Below, in pieces: positions 8,630-15,992 of a DNA stretch of 20,540 bases. The notes under the pieces are model-generated. The model was not told where the DNA came from and did no database searches. It saw only the letters and a list, made by a program, of their open reading frames with translations. Source of the DNA: a virus; IMG/VR virus record IMGVR_UViG_3300035698_000727, positions 1 to 20,540 of that record; one strand, written 5' to 3'. Position numbers and translations under genes: made by a program. Each line of letters starts with the position of its first letter. The stretch's first letter is position 1.

Positions 8630-9604
8630 TTATTTCTCTTCTTGTGAGTCTAATTGCTCTGCGGCTTGAGCAAATTGTACCGCTGCTATTTCTCTTATAC
8701 TCATACCTGCAAGTTGAAGTATTTTAGTTACTAAATTTACCTCATCGTCAATTGGTAATTCAAAATCTTGGTAATCTAATGCCGAAGCGTCAAAAGCTGG
8801 CTCACCGCTAGTAAGATCTACAAACGTCCATTTAGGCGTTTTAGGATATCTTATATACTGAGCTATGACTTGACCTATGCCAGTTATAGTTGATGGATAT
8901 GAAGCTAGTAATAGATCTTCTTGAGTGTATGCAGGGTAAGATAAGTTAGGTTTTGTGATTAAGGAGTTATTTAGCATAGTGATTTTACTATGAGTAACCT
9001 TCTCTGCTTCTTTCACATTTTCTGGCTCATATATTGAGTAAGTTTGTCCGATTGTACTGAATAATATTACTCCTGAGATAGCTTCAACTTCTAATTGAGT
9101 CTCACTTGTTATTGAAGTGACCGTAGTGTTATATGTAATACCTCCTGCTACAGTTGAGATGATATCCCCTACAGCTATTGCTAAAGCCACAAAATCTACG
9201 GCTGTATCTTCGACTAACGTACCTGCGCCACCATCTACGGCTGTAGTTGTGCCTAAACCAATAAGGACTTCATTATTAATTAGAACTTTATTTATAAGGT
9301 AATAATCATTATTTGTAGTCGTTAATGACGGAAGAAAATACTTACTTCCATTAAACTTAAGTAAAGGCAAAGTTACAGAGAATGTATCTATAACTTCTTC
9401 TATAGATTTAGTAATATCAGCGTAACCCGTGCCAGATTGTCTAGCATTTTCCTTTATTATCTGATAATTGTACTGATAAAAATAGTTTTCAAATAAGTCT
9501 AACTGAGCTTGCTTTGCAAATAGGTTAAAATCAGATGGTGAAATGTATCCGTAATTATTTTTATTCAGCACTGACATTACTGTTTGCCTAACTGAGTTTA
9601 TCAT
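8630..9604 (-). CDS. Ring/adaptor protein, first gene of the tail module
   Basis: A 324-residue protein. The N-terminus (YGYISPSDFNLFAKQAQLDL, then FENYFYQYNYQI) and the C-terminal half (ELPIDDEVNLVTKILQLAGM, then SIREIAAVQFAQAAEQLD) form the frame of a small connector-type virion protein common next to the tail-tube-A-like gene in crAss-like and flavobacterial phages. Residues about 117-192 appear to be an inserted beta-rich module (GAGTLVEDTAVDFVALAIAVGD onward, ending TYSIYEPEN), which splits the family core. A promoter of the Bacteroidota type sits just upstream (-7 box at 9622-9629), so this is the first gene of its operon. The ATG at 9604 is 18 bases from that box. It ends with TAA 2 bases before the next gene. 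A head-tail ring role is inferred from context. Confidence 0.75.
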   Translation of the reverse strand: MINSVRQTVMSVLNKNNYGYISPSDFNLFAKQAQLDLFENYFYQYNYQIIKENARQSGTGYADITKSIEEVIDTFSVTLPLLKFNGSKYFLPSLTTTNNDYYLINKVLINNEVLIGLGTTTAVDGGAGTLVEDTAVDFVALAIAVGDIISTVAGGITYNTTVTSITSETQLEVEAISGVILFSTIGQTYSIYEPENVKEAEKVTHSKITMLNNSLITKPNLSYPAYTQEDLLLASYPSTITGIGQVIAQYIRYPKTPKWTFVDLTSGEPAFDASALDYQDFELPIDDEVNLVTKILQLAGMSIREIAAVQFAQAAEQLDSQEEK

Positions 9605-9621
9605 TTCTTATTTCTTTAGAA

Positions 9622-9649
9622 CAAAGATAATCAAAAAAAAAGACCCCAA
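9622..9649 (-). promoter_or_regulatory. Candidate Bacteroidota-type promoter of the tail module
   Basis: On the minus strand, TTG (9649-9647) is followed after 17 bases by TATCTTTG (9629-9622). This fits the Bacteroidota primary sigma consensus TTG ... TAnnTTTG. The start codon of the first ring protein lies 18 bases further. The TTG belongs to the 3' arm of the terminator hairpin that ends the tRNA unit, so terminator and promoter overlap. Confidence 0.6.
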
Positions 9650-9671
9650 CTTTTTAGAATTGGAGCCTTTA
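9633..9671 (-). terminator. Rho-independent terminator after the tRNA array
   Basis: On the minus strand an AAAGGCTCCAA arm pairs with TTGGGGTCTTT across a loop of about 10 bases, with G-U pairs inside the stem. A run of T residues (nine in total) follows immediately. It begins a few bases after the 3' end of the last tRNA gene, exactly where an array terminator is expected. Confidence 0.75.
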
Positions 9672-9676
9672 GATAG

Positions 9677-9750
9677 TGACTCATGCAGGACTCGAACCTG
9701 CAAAAAATAGATTCTAAATCTACTATGTGTACCAATTCCATCAATGAGCC
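9677..9750 (-). tRNA. tRNA-Leu(TAG) with a short variable region
   Basis: The acceptor arms GGCTCAT and ATGAGTC pair over 7 bp (one G-U) with discriminator A. The D arm reads GATGGAATTGGTACACAT, very like bacterial tRNA-Leu. The anticodon loop TTTAGAA gives anticodon TAG (codon CTA). The T arm is GCAGG-TTCGAGT-CCTGC. Only about 5 T residues separate the anticodon and T stems, instead of the long class II arm usual for Leu. No CCA is encoded. Confidence 0.85.
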
Positions 9751-9756
9751 ATACTG

Positions 9757-9830
9757 TACTCCACCTTGGACTCGAACCAAGACTGAACAGAGTTTAAGTC
9801 TGATGCCTCTGCCTATTAGGCTAGTGGAGT
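9757..9830 (-). tRNA. tRNA-Leu(TAA) with a short variable region
   Basis: The acceptor stem is ACTCCAC with GTGGAGT (7 bp), T8 and A9 are present, and the discriminator is A. The anticodon loop CTTAAAC gives anticodon TAA (codon TTA). The outermost anticodon-stem pair is a T-T mismatch. The T arm CTTGG-TTCGAGT-CCAAG is perfect. The variable region is only 5 bases, not the long Leu arm. It reads sense codon TTA and not stop codons. Confidence 0.85.
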
Positions 9831-9834
9831 ATTT

Positions 9835-9907
9835 GCTGTTACCTGAGGCTCGAACTCAGATCATCGGATTCACAGTCCAACCGCTTAACCATTTAGCGTA
9901 ATAACAG
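9835..9907 (-). tRNA. tRNA-His(GTG)
   Basis: The acceptor stem is CTGTTAT with GTAACAG. The D stem CGCT/AGCG, anticodon stem TTGGA/TCCGA and T stem CTGAG/CTCAG all pair. The loop CTGTGAA gives anticodon GTG. The discriminator is C73, the histidine identity base, but the base at -1 is T and not the usual encoded G. No CCA is encoded. Confidence 0.9.
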
Positions 9908-9909
9908 AG

Positions 9910-9980
9910 TTTTTCCAACTGGACTCGAACCAATAGTACAACCGTCAAAGGGTTGTGTGTTACCATTACACTATAGAAAA
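9910..9980 (-). tRNA. tRNA-Gln(TTG)
   Basis: The acceptor is TTTTCTA with TGGAAAA. The D arm ATAGTGTAATGGTAACACA is almost the standard bacterial Gln D arm. The anticodon stem is CAACC/GGTTG and the loop CTTTGAC gives anticodon TTG (codon CAA). The discriminator is A and no CCA is encoded. It is a sense tRNA and not a cognate suppressor of TAA or TAG. Confidence 0.9.
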
Positions 9981-10001
9981 ATATAAGACCGTGCCTTTAG
10001 G

Positions 10002-10073
10002 TATGGGGAGCAGGATTTGAACCTGCGACCTCTCGCTTCCAAGGCGAGTAAACAACCACCGTTATCTCCCCAT
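10002..10073 (-). tRNA. tRNA-Pro(TGG)
   Basis: The acceptor is ATGGGGA with TCCCCAT and the discriminator is A. The anticodon stem CTCGC/GCGAG encloses the loop CTTGGAA, anticodon TGG (codon CCA). The T arm GCAGG-TTCAAAT-CCTGC is perfect. The D arm is weak (about 3 good pairs) and position 8 is G instead of T, so this gene is somewhat divergent. It is the first tRNA of the array, 7 bases after the terminator at 10081. Confidence 0.8.
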
Positions 10074-10080
10074 ATATCAT

Positions 10081-10114
10081 AAAAAAACCCTAACAAATTA
10101 ATGAAAGGGTTTTT
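10081..10114 (-). terminator. Rho-independent terminator, effective on either strand
   Basis: The arms AAAAACCCT and AGGGTTTTT pair over 9 bp with a 14-base loop, flanked by a run of 7 A on the plus strand (T on the minus strand). On the minus strand it would end a transcript coming from the hairpin region just upstream, before the tRNA array. Confidence 0.7.
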
Positions 10115-10140
10115 AAATGTTTTATAAAATTTCAAACATT

Positions 10141-10183
10141 ACTCATCCCTTTCCGTAGTACGGATCAGTAAGGGTTGATGAGT
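10141..10183 (-). repeat. Stepped inverted repeat forming a 15-bp hairpin
   Basis: Three stacked helices of 6, 5 and 4 bp (outer ACTCAT/ATGAGT, middle CCCTT/AAGGG, inner CCGT/ACGG) are separated by a 3-base bulge and a 6-versus-1 internal loop, with a 3-base apical loop. It lacks a T tract of its own, so it is not a simple terminator. Confidence 0.7.
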
Positions 10184-10202
10184 TATAATGAAATTCATAG
10201 TG

Positions 10203-10210
10203 CAAATATA
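10203..10210 (-). promoter_or_regulatory. Candidate -7 promoter box for the small RNA and/or tRNA array
   Basis: The minus-strand sequence TATATTTG, followed by C, matches TAnnTTTG plus pyrimidine. It is just past the stop codon of the 250-residue gene (10217). I see no clear TTG at the expected distance upstream, so the support is partial. Confidence 0.4.
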
Positions 10211-10216
10211 GCTTTT

Positions 10217-10969
10217 TTAATCTAATAAAGTTTCTAAATGTTCTAAAATTTCTAAGCCTTCATCTGAAATCATAAAGGATAATACAGCATCTTCCTTTTT
10301 TGCATCAAAAGGTATATTCATCATCTTCTTCTTATTTGAAGGAGTGTTAAACCACACTTCTTTGTTGTTCTTCTTATAAGTTAGCAAATTATTATCGAAA
10401 ATCTTAGCTATTGTTCCTTGTAGCTTCAATTGAGGATCAGAAATAGAGTCTAAGAAGTTCTTAGGGTTTTTCTTAGCATAAACCCTGACATCTCTTTTAA
10501 GCTCGTCTGTAGATACTTTACTAGTGTCCTTGTTGAATAAAACTCGACATAACGTCTCTAATTGATCTAAAGTTAATTCCTTAGCAGCTATTAACGCATC
10601 TGCTTCTAAATCTAACTTTATTACTTCCTCTTGTGCTGATTTAGCCTCATTTACTTCTGTAAATATCTTTCCATTACCGGGATGCAAAGATAAAAAATGT
10701 TGTAATGATTTCTTTTCCGCTGGTACATTTAAAAATCCATCTATGAAAATAATAGGCTCTAACATAGCATTTCCGTCTTGCTCATCTTCAAATGGACTCT
10801 TCTGATTGCTGGCATACCTAAGTGCTCTCTGTTCCTGCTTGTCTTCATCATAATACAATAATGCAGACCTCTTACTATTCTTCGTAGATATCATAAATGA
10901 TAACGGTACTCTAGATCTTGTTAGTTTATATTGTTTTGCAACAAATATTTTTTCTTGTGCTTTTTTCAT
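10217..10969 (-). CDS. Conserved head-region protein downstream of the capsid gene, function unknown
   Basis: A 250-residue protein. The first 80 residues hold the most recognisable part: KQYKLTRSRVPLSFMIST, then NSKRSALLYYDEDKQEQRAL, RYASNQKSPFEDEQDGNAML and EPIIFIDGFLNVPAEKKSLQ. I recall similar proteins next to the capsid gene in many flavobacterial and marine phages, but without an assigned function. The middle is helical (DLEADALIAAKELTLDQLET) and the C-terminus ends in an acidic helix. A terminator separates it from the capsid gene upstream, so it may be expressed at a lower level. No promoter is evident in the 68-base gap. Candidate roles are capsid auxiliary, head completion or portal-adaptor factor, on position alone. 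Confidence 0.7.
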   Translation of the reverse strand: MKKAQEKIFVAKQYKLTRSRVPLSFMISTKNSKRSALLYYDEDKQEQRALRYASNQKSPFEDEQDGNAMLEPIIFIDGFLNVPAEKKSLQHFLSLHPGNGKIFTEVNEAKSAQEEVIKLDLEADALIAAKELTLDQLETLCRVLFNKDTSKVSTDELKRDVRVYAKKNPKNFLDSISDPQLKLQGTIAKIFDNNLLTYKKNNKEVWFNTPSNKKKMMNIPFDAKKEDAVLSFMISDEGLEILEHLETLLD

Positions 10970-10991
10970 TTAAAATTAAATTTAATTTATT

Positions 10992-11024
10992 AAAAAAAAG
11001 GAGTAGCCCTAAAGCTACTCCTTA
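10992..11024 (-). terminator. Rho-independent terminator after the major capsid gene
   Basis: On the minus strand AAGGAGTAGC pairs with GCTACTCCTT across a loop of about 6 bases, followed by a run of T. It starts 13 bases after the capsid stop codon. Terminators directly after capsid genes are common and raise capsid over downstream gene expression. Confidence 0.85.
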
Positions 11025-11036
11025 ATGTTATGCTTA

Positions 11037-12440
11037 TTATGCGTTAAATATGAAGAAGTTATTCGCTCCTAAAGTGCAAATTGCTCTTTCAGTCAAATAG
11101 TTTACTTCCATCGCATCTAAAGAAGAGTTAGTCGCTCCACCCGCAGATCCTGTAATCCACGTTTTGTAACGTCTATCTTCTGTCTCAGAAGCTCTATAAC
11201 GAACGTGTAAACATGGTCTATCAACACTTTTTCCCATTACCTGATCGTAAACAGACTTTGTTCCTGCTGGAACTAGTAATCCATTTATTTTACCTGAGTC
11301 AGTAGCGTCACTAAAATCACCTCTCATTGTAGGATCATTTAGGTATTTCCAATCACTCTTGTAAAAATCATAACCTCTACGGAATCCGTTGAATCCTAAG
11401 TTTAGAGCCATATCTTCAGAGTTATCAAATAAACCAAATGATGCTCCAGAAGAACCGAAGTTGTTTTGAGCGGCTAACATATCATCAATATCAAAACCGA
11501 AGTTTCTGTCTACGAATAATGCGTTCTCCTCAATCGAACCTTGCTTATCTAATCTAGATACCACTGTATCCCATTCAACAAGTGTTGATGGATTACCTGC
11601 GCCCCATACGTTACCTCTATTGTTAACTGTATAGAATACACCTTCTGAACCTTTGTTTCCTACATCACCTGTAGTTGCAATTGCTCCTGAACCTGCCTCT
11701 GCTGGTACTGCCTCAATCATAGAAGTTTCTAAATAATCATCGAAACGCAATCTTGTTTCGTGAGCAGACTTCATGTACCAAAGATACCCCATTCCGTTCT
11801 CTCCCTCAACTTCAATCCAGCCAATCTGAGCCATATCAGAACCTGATACTGCATACTTGTCTTTCATGATTATAGGAGAAGTCTCGAAAATCAATGGTTC
11901 AGCCTCTAAAGACTCAGCCATACCAAGAGTACCTTTTCTAAACTCCGAACCATAAATGAATACACTTAACGTATCTGCTGCTGCAAATACCTGTCCACCT
12001 GCTTCGTAGTATGCTACTGCAAATGTTCCTGCTGCATAATCTACCGCTGTTACAATCGCTTTATTTGATCCAGAACCACCATTATCAGTAATCATAACAG
12101 TTTGACCTACTCTGATTGCAATTGATGTGATACCAGCATCAGATACCGTAATAGTAGCTGTATCTGAGGCCGCTGCTTGACCTGAAGCACAATCAACGTA
12201 CTTCGTGTGTAATCTTCCTTCTTCAGACCACTTAATGAGATCTGAAGTACATGGTAACTCCGCTCCAACATTTCTTAAGAATGATGAAACAGATCTATCT
12301 CCATATCTCGCAAATTCCTTTTCATAAGTATCAGGTAGATACTGGTTAAGGAAATTGAAATCCGTAATATAATTTGATGCTAACGCCTGTCTTGTTGCGC
12401 TAGGTTGTAAATCATATCCGGGTACTGCTTGTACTGCCAT
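11037..12440 (-). CDS. Major capsid protein (HK97-fold, crAss-like type)
   Basis: A 467-residue protein that forms the icosahedral shell. The N-terminus (TDFNFLNQYLPDTYEKEFAR, YGDRSVSSFLRNVGAELPCTSDLIKW) and the central helix region (GWIEVEGENGMGYLWYMKSA, then HETRLRFDDYLETSMIEA) resemble the capsid proteins of crAss-like and related flavobacterial phages. It has no obvious cleavable prohead part. Residues about 92-163 (TATITVSDAGITSIAIRVGQ through DTLSVFIYG) look like a small inserted beta-barrel domain between the N-arm and the core. The gene lies between a probable scaffold and a strong terminator, as expected for a highly expressed capsid gene. The AT-rich leader at 12441-12466 has no Shine-Dalgarno motif, usual for Bacteroidota-type translation. 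Confidence 0.9.
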   Translation of the reverse strand: MAVQAVPGYDLQPSATRQALASNYITDFNFLNQYLPDTYEKEFARYGDRSVSSFLRNVGAELPCTSDLIKWSEEGRLHTKYVDCASGQAAASDTATITVSDAGITSIAIRVGQTVMITDNGGSGSNKAIVTAVDYAAGTFAVAYYEAGGQVFAAADTLSVFIYGSEFRKGTLGMAESLEAEPLIFETSPIIMKDKYAVSGSDMAQIGWIEVEGENGMGYLWYMKSAHETRLRFDDYLETSMIEAVPAEAGSGAIATTGDVGNKGSEGVFYTVNNRGNVWGAGNPSTLVEWDTVVSRLDKQGSIEENALFVDRNFGFDIDDMLAAQNNFGSSGASFGLFDNSEDMALNLGFNGFRRGYDFYKSDWKYLNDPTMRGDFSDATDSGKINGLLVPAGTKSVYDQVMGKSVDRPCLHVRYRASETEDRRYKTWITGSAGGATNSSLDAMEVNYLTERAICTLGANNFFIFNA

Positions 12441-12466
12441 TTTTAATAATTTTTAATAATTTATAA

Positions 12467-13543
12467 TCATTTTCTAGCCCTTATAGTTAAACCTTTTCCT
12501 CGGTCACTATTAAGTGCTTTTACTCTAACCCCTGTTTTAGTCTTTGAAGTTTCAGGAGTAGATCGAGTTGTCATATTAATATTCTTCAACTCTTTCATAC
12601 CATCTTCTGCTGCCGAAGACTTACCTTGATCGTAAAAAAACTTCGCAAACTTTTCAGGGTTTGACGCAATCGCTAATGACTTATGATATCCCGCAGCGTC
12701 TTCGACTGTACCATCTTCTCCTAAAAATTTCTTCATGAAATTAACTGGATCTGACTGTGCCTTCTTTAACTCTGTAGCATCTCCCGGAGTAAATAGAATT
12801 TTAGTGTCATCAATATTGAACTCAAAACCTTTGAACTCATTGAATACATCTTCCGTTCTTTTTAAGAACACTTCTCTATTTCGAGATTGTTTCTCCTGTT
12901 GCGTCTTCGCTTCTGCTATATATTGGTTATAAGCCGCTGTCTGCTCTGCATTCTCCGTTGAACCTTGATCCCTTTTCGACTCGATAGGGATTTTATATAG
13001 TTCTTGTTGTTCTGCAAAGTATTCTTTGGCTTTTGCAATTGTTCTATTCTTTCTTAATTTAGCTCTTTTAATATCTTTATCATCGTCCACATCTTCATCA
13101 TATTCATATTCCTCCATCATGAAGCCTATGTCTTCTGACTTTAAGCCTTTCTCTGTAGATTTTAAAAACTCTCTAATAAGATTGTCGTCTGTCACATCTG
13201 TATAATCTCTTTGAAGATTGTAAAAATCTGAAATTCCTCTTCCTGTTTCGTTCTTATATTTTAAATATTGAGATACGTCTTCTGGTAATTCTTGCTTTAC
13301 TTCAGCAGGTTTATTAAACTCATCAAATGAACTTATCTCCCTACCGTAATGATTACTCATGTATTTTAAGACTTCTTCATCATTTAATACTGGTGCTTCT
13401 GGTGGGATAATTTTATCCACTTCTATATCTTCAGTTGCTTTCTTATCATCATCGATCTGCTGATTGTGCTTATCTAATAATTCAACTTCAATTTGCTGAT
13501 TTGATTTTTCTTCTGTTGTGACTTCTCTTACTTTTAATTCCAT
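12467..13543 (-). CDS. Probable capsid scaffolding protein
   Basis: A 358-residue, very charged protein with no hydrophobic core and almost no cysteine, made of Glu/Lys/Gln-rich helices. There is an acidic cluster (MMEEYEYDEDVDDDKD, about 142-157) followed directly by a basic one (KRAKLRKNRTIAKAK), and a basic C-terminus (GVRVKALNSDRGKGLTIRAR). Scaffolding proteins in this class usually have helical charged bodies and a basic C-terminal tail that binds the capsid protein. The position between portal and capsid genes is the classic scaffold slot. No protease motif is seen, so a separate prohead protease is not encoded here. It ends with TGA. The assignment rests on composition and order. Confidence 0.7.
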   Translation of the reverse strand: MELKVREVTTEEKSNQQIEVELLDKHNQQIDDDKKATEDIEVDKIIPPEAPVLNDEEVLKYMSNHYGREISSFDEFNKPAEVKQELPEDVSQYLKYKNETGRGISDFYNLQRDYTDVTDDNLIREFLKSTEKGLKSEDIGFMMEEYEYDEDVDDDKDIKRAKLRKNRTIAKAKEYFAEQQELYKIPIESKRDQGSTENAEQTAAYNQYIAEAKTQQEKQSRNREVFLKRTEDVFNEFKGFEFNIDDTKILFTPGDATELKKAQSDPVNFMKKFLGEDGTVEDAAGYHKSLAIASNPEKFAKFFYDQGKSSAAEDGMKELKNINMTTRSTPETSKTKTGVRVKALNSDRGKGLTIRARK

Positions 13544-13565
13544 AATTTAATTTAATTTGTATAAT

Positions 13566-15992
13566 TTATCTTGGATTAAATTCTGATAAATCGAATCCAT
13601 CTAAGCTGTCCTCGTTTGATTCAAAATTTACAGGAGCTAGATTGTTTTGTCTCTGATCTATCAATTTAGACTGTTGAGTACTCTGTTCTTTAATTCTATC
13701 TGATTTTGAAGCTTCTCTTTGGTCTTCTCTCATCTGCAACTGCTGTCCTTCTATTTGCCTAATCTGCATATTTAAGTTAAACTCTTGAGTCATCAGTTGA
13801 GACTTCAATTTAGCTTCCTCTTTCATCTTCTCTATCTCAAATGCCACATCAGCTTGCCTATATTGAATCTTAGCCTGAGCCTCTGCTTGTATTTTCATCT
13901 GAGCAGATTTCTGAGCTAACTCTTGAGATTTTAACTGCTGCTGTGCCTGCATCGCTTGTTGCTGCATCTGCATCCTTTCTTCACGATCTTGTTTAGCTAG
14001 TCTTTTCAATTTTAGTAATTGATTAGCTAATTTCATATTTCTTATCTCCCTAATATCAATTGCATCTTCTAGGTTTATATCTCCTTTAGATAGTGCTAAT
14101 TGTATATTTTGCTCTAATTGCGCTTTTTGCTCCTCATCTGGAGATAGCTCTATAAATATACCAAAGTCATATATGTACAAGTCCTTAATATCCCCAAGTA
14201 TAGATACGTTATACTTACCTATTTGGTTAATAAATTCCTCCTTAAAGTCTGAGTATTCTAATATATCAGCTACTCTATATGTGATAGCTTGAGCAAATGT
14301 TCGATACATATAAAGACTAGCATCTAAAACGTGTCTTGTAGCTACGTTTGAATTTAAAGCGGCTATCTTCTGAAGTCCAATTGAACCGTTAGGATCAGCA
14401 TTTGATCCGTCTCTTGCTTCATTTACTCCCGTCACCCCTCTAATTTGATCTAGGTAATGATTGTAATTGGAAATAAGCATCTGTGTCTTTGACGCTCCTG
14501 AAGATGATTGTAATTCTTTAATTGGAACTTTACCTTGGTTGTATTCCCCGTCTTGAGTGTAACTACGGCCAACCACACTACCTGTTTGAAAGTATAAACG
14601 TAAAGCATCTTCTGGTGCGTAGGCCGCGCCCCCGCCTAAATCAACTTCATTTATTCCGTCCGCATCTATATATACACCGTCTGGTACAACTCTTTGTATT
14701 ACCTGCTGTAGCTTCATGTGCGTGATCTGTATAAGATCAGCAAATGTGATAGCTCTACTTACCATAGACTCAATAGACCCCTTGTACATACGAGGTGCTG
14801 TACATATATAATTAGGAATAGCATGCTGAGCAGCTGATTGTGGCCTTACCATGTTCTCCATAAGTTTCCACTGAAGCACAACATTAGTGCCTAATACCAT
14901 TACTCCTTCATACCACACGTCAATAGTCTTAGACTCCATCGTAAAGTTCCCATCCTCTTGCATTTCTACAGGAGGATTGAACGTGTCGTCCTTCTTAATC
15001 ATACTAACGTTTCCGTTATCTTTTACTTTTCTTTTGTAAACAACTTTCTTTGTCGTCTTATAATTGAAATACAACAAATTAGTAGTCTCCCTTGAGAATA
15101 TGCTATTACTATCTGGATTATATTCACGAGTCCAACTGTCAGAGTACTTGGAAATTTCCTCTAAATCATCTGTCGTTAATTCTGGATCAATTTTAACAAG
15201 CTCACCTATGGAGACTGATTTTACTTCACCCCAATAGAAACAATCTTTAAAATTAGGATCTTCAGTATAACTATAAATAAGGTTTGCAGGATCAACATAA
15301 GACAGCCTTACACCATCGCCAGCTAAGAACTCATGTTTACCACACGATATCCCTAAATCTACCATATCCTTATCTAATCTCTTACGAGTGTCGTCATACA
15401 TATTTGACTCAAATAAAGTACTTATAGCCTGTTCTGTGGCTATCTCTATTGCTGGCTTGTAATTAAGCTGCATGTATAATTTAAGTTCTTCGTCTGAGTT
15501 AGGTAACTCATTAGAATCTACTGTAAAAGGATTAACCCCCACTTTTTTCTGAATAGTCTCTAACATAGGACGGGCTAACATTTGCCCCTCTATCATTTGC
15601 TGATACTTACTTCTCTTAGATTGTGATAGCGCGTCTTGCGCAAATGCTTTTGGTACGAACTCCCTGCTCTGTAAGCCATTTACAACAATGTCTACAAATT
15701 TAGGTATGATAGGAACAGGCGTCCAATCTAAGTTTAGATAAGATAAATCGCCATCAATAGCTAATTCATTCTTATACTTAGCTACCGACTGCTGGCCTCT
15801 TGAATATAACCTACGTCTGTGAAATTCTCTCTGCTGCTCGTAATACCTACAACTACCACCGTCTTTAATAAACCATTGATGTTGAATACTCTGGCCTATC
15901 CTTAATCCAAAATCAAGCGTTTCTTTTTCAGAGTCTGAGACAAATTGACTTGGAAAACCTTTGTATGGTATGTTGATTTCTACTTTTTTCAT
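13566..15992 (-). CDS. Portal protein
   Basis: An 808-residue protein that forms the dodecameric ring at the packaging vertex. The N-terminal part (RYYEQQREFHRRRLYSRGQQ, then LDWTPVPIIPKFVDIVVNGL, QSREFVPKAF) and the central block (RGVTGVNEARDGSNADPNGS, then IGLQKIAALNSNVATRHV) match portals of crAss-like and related podoviruses. The latter resembles the wing-to-crown region that precedes the C-terminal barrel. From about residue 640 on it is a long glutamine-rich coiled coil (MQMQQQAMQAQQQLKSQELA and similar), which in podovirus portals can form the barrel inside the head. The start ATG at 15992 overlaps the TGA of the terminase (ATGA), so the two are translationally coupled. Scaffold and capsid genes follow. 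Confidence 0.85.
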   Translation of the reverse strand: MKKVEINIPYKGFPSQFVSDSEKETLDFGLRIGQSIQHQWFIKDGGSCRYYEQQREFHRRRLYSRGQQSVAKYKNELAIDGDLSYLNLDWTPVPIIPKFVDIVVNGLQSREFVPKAFAQDALSQSKRSKYQQMIEGQMLARPMLETIQKKVGVNPFTVDSNELPNSDEELKLYMQLNYKPAIEIATEQAISTLFESNMYDDTRKRLDKDMVDLGISCGKHEFLAGDGVRLSYVDPANLIYSYTEDPNFKDCFYWGEVKSVSIGELVKIDPELTTDDLEEISKYSDSWTREYNPDSNSIFSRETTNLLYFNYKTTKKVVYKRKVKDNGNVSMIKKDDTFNPPVEMQEDGNFTMESKTIDVWYEGVMVLGTNVVLQWKLMENMVRPQSAAQHAIPNYICTAPRMYKGSIESMVSRAITFADLIQITHMKLQQVIQRVVPDGVYIDADGINEVDLGGGAAYAPEDALRLYFQTGSVVGRSYTQDGEYNQGKVPIKELQSSSGASKTQMLISNYNHYLDQIRGVTGVNEARDGSNADPNGSIGLQKIAALNSNVATRHVLDASLYMYRTFAQAITYRVADILEYSDFKEEFINQIGKYNVSILGDIKDLYIYDFGIFIELSPDEEQKAQLEQNIQLALSKGDINLEDAIDIREIRNMKLANQLLKLKRLAKQDREERMQMQQQAMQAQQQLKSQELAQKSAQMKIQAEAQAKIQYRQADVAFEIEKMKEEAKLKSQLMTQEFNLNMQIRQIEGQQLQMREDQREASKSDRIKEQSTQQSKLIDQRQNNLAPVNFESNEDSLDGFDLSEFNPR

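Larger units (their letters stand above)
10081..10198 (-). ncRNA. Candidate structured small RNA (new, unassigned)
   Basis: Between the 250-residue gene and the tRNA array lies a compact unit on the minus strand. A -7-like box TATATTTG sits at 10210-10203 and would start transcription near 10198. A long stepped hairpin lies at 10183-10141, a second inverted repeat (AATGTTT...AAACATT) at about 10141-10117, and a terminator with T tract ends at 10081. The hairpin pairs ACTCAT with ATGAGT, CCCTT with AAGGG, and CCGT with ACGG around a 3-base loop. Expected length is about 118 nt. No reading frame of note and no known RNA family is recognised. Instead it could be the structured 3' end of the upstream mRNA. 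Confidence 0.45.

Noticed and set aside
9683-9901. A 72-codon plus-strand open frame
   Set aside because: It runs straight through three minus-strand tRNA genes and has no coding character.
9677-10073. Suppressor tRNA that could explain the TAA in the muzzle gene
   Set aside because: All five anticodons (TAG, TAA, GTG, TTG, TGG) read sense codons. An anticodon of TTA would be needed. The tRNA-Leu anticodon 'TAA' reads TTA, not the stop codon.
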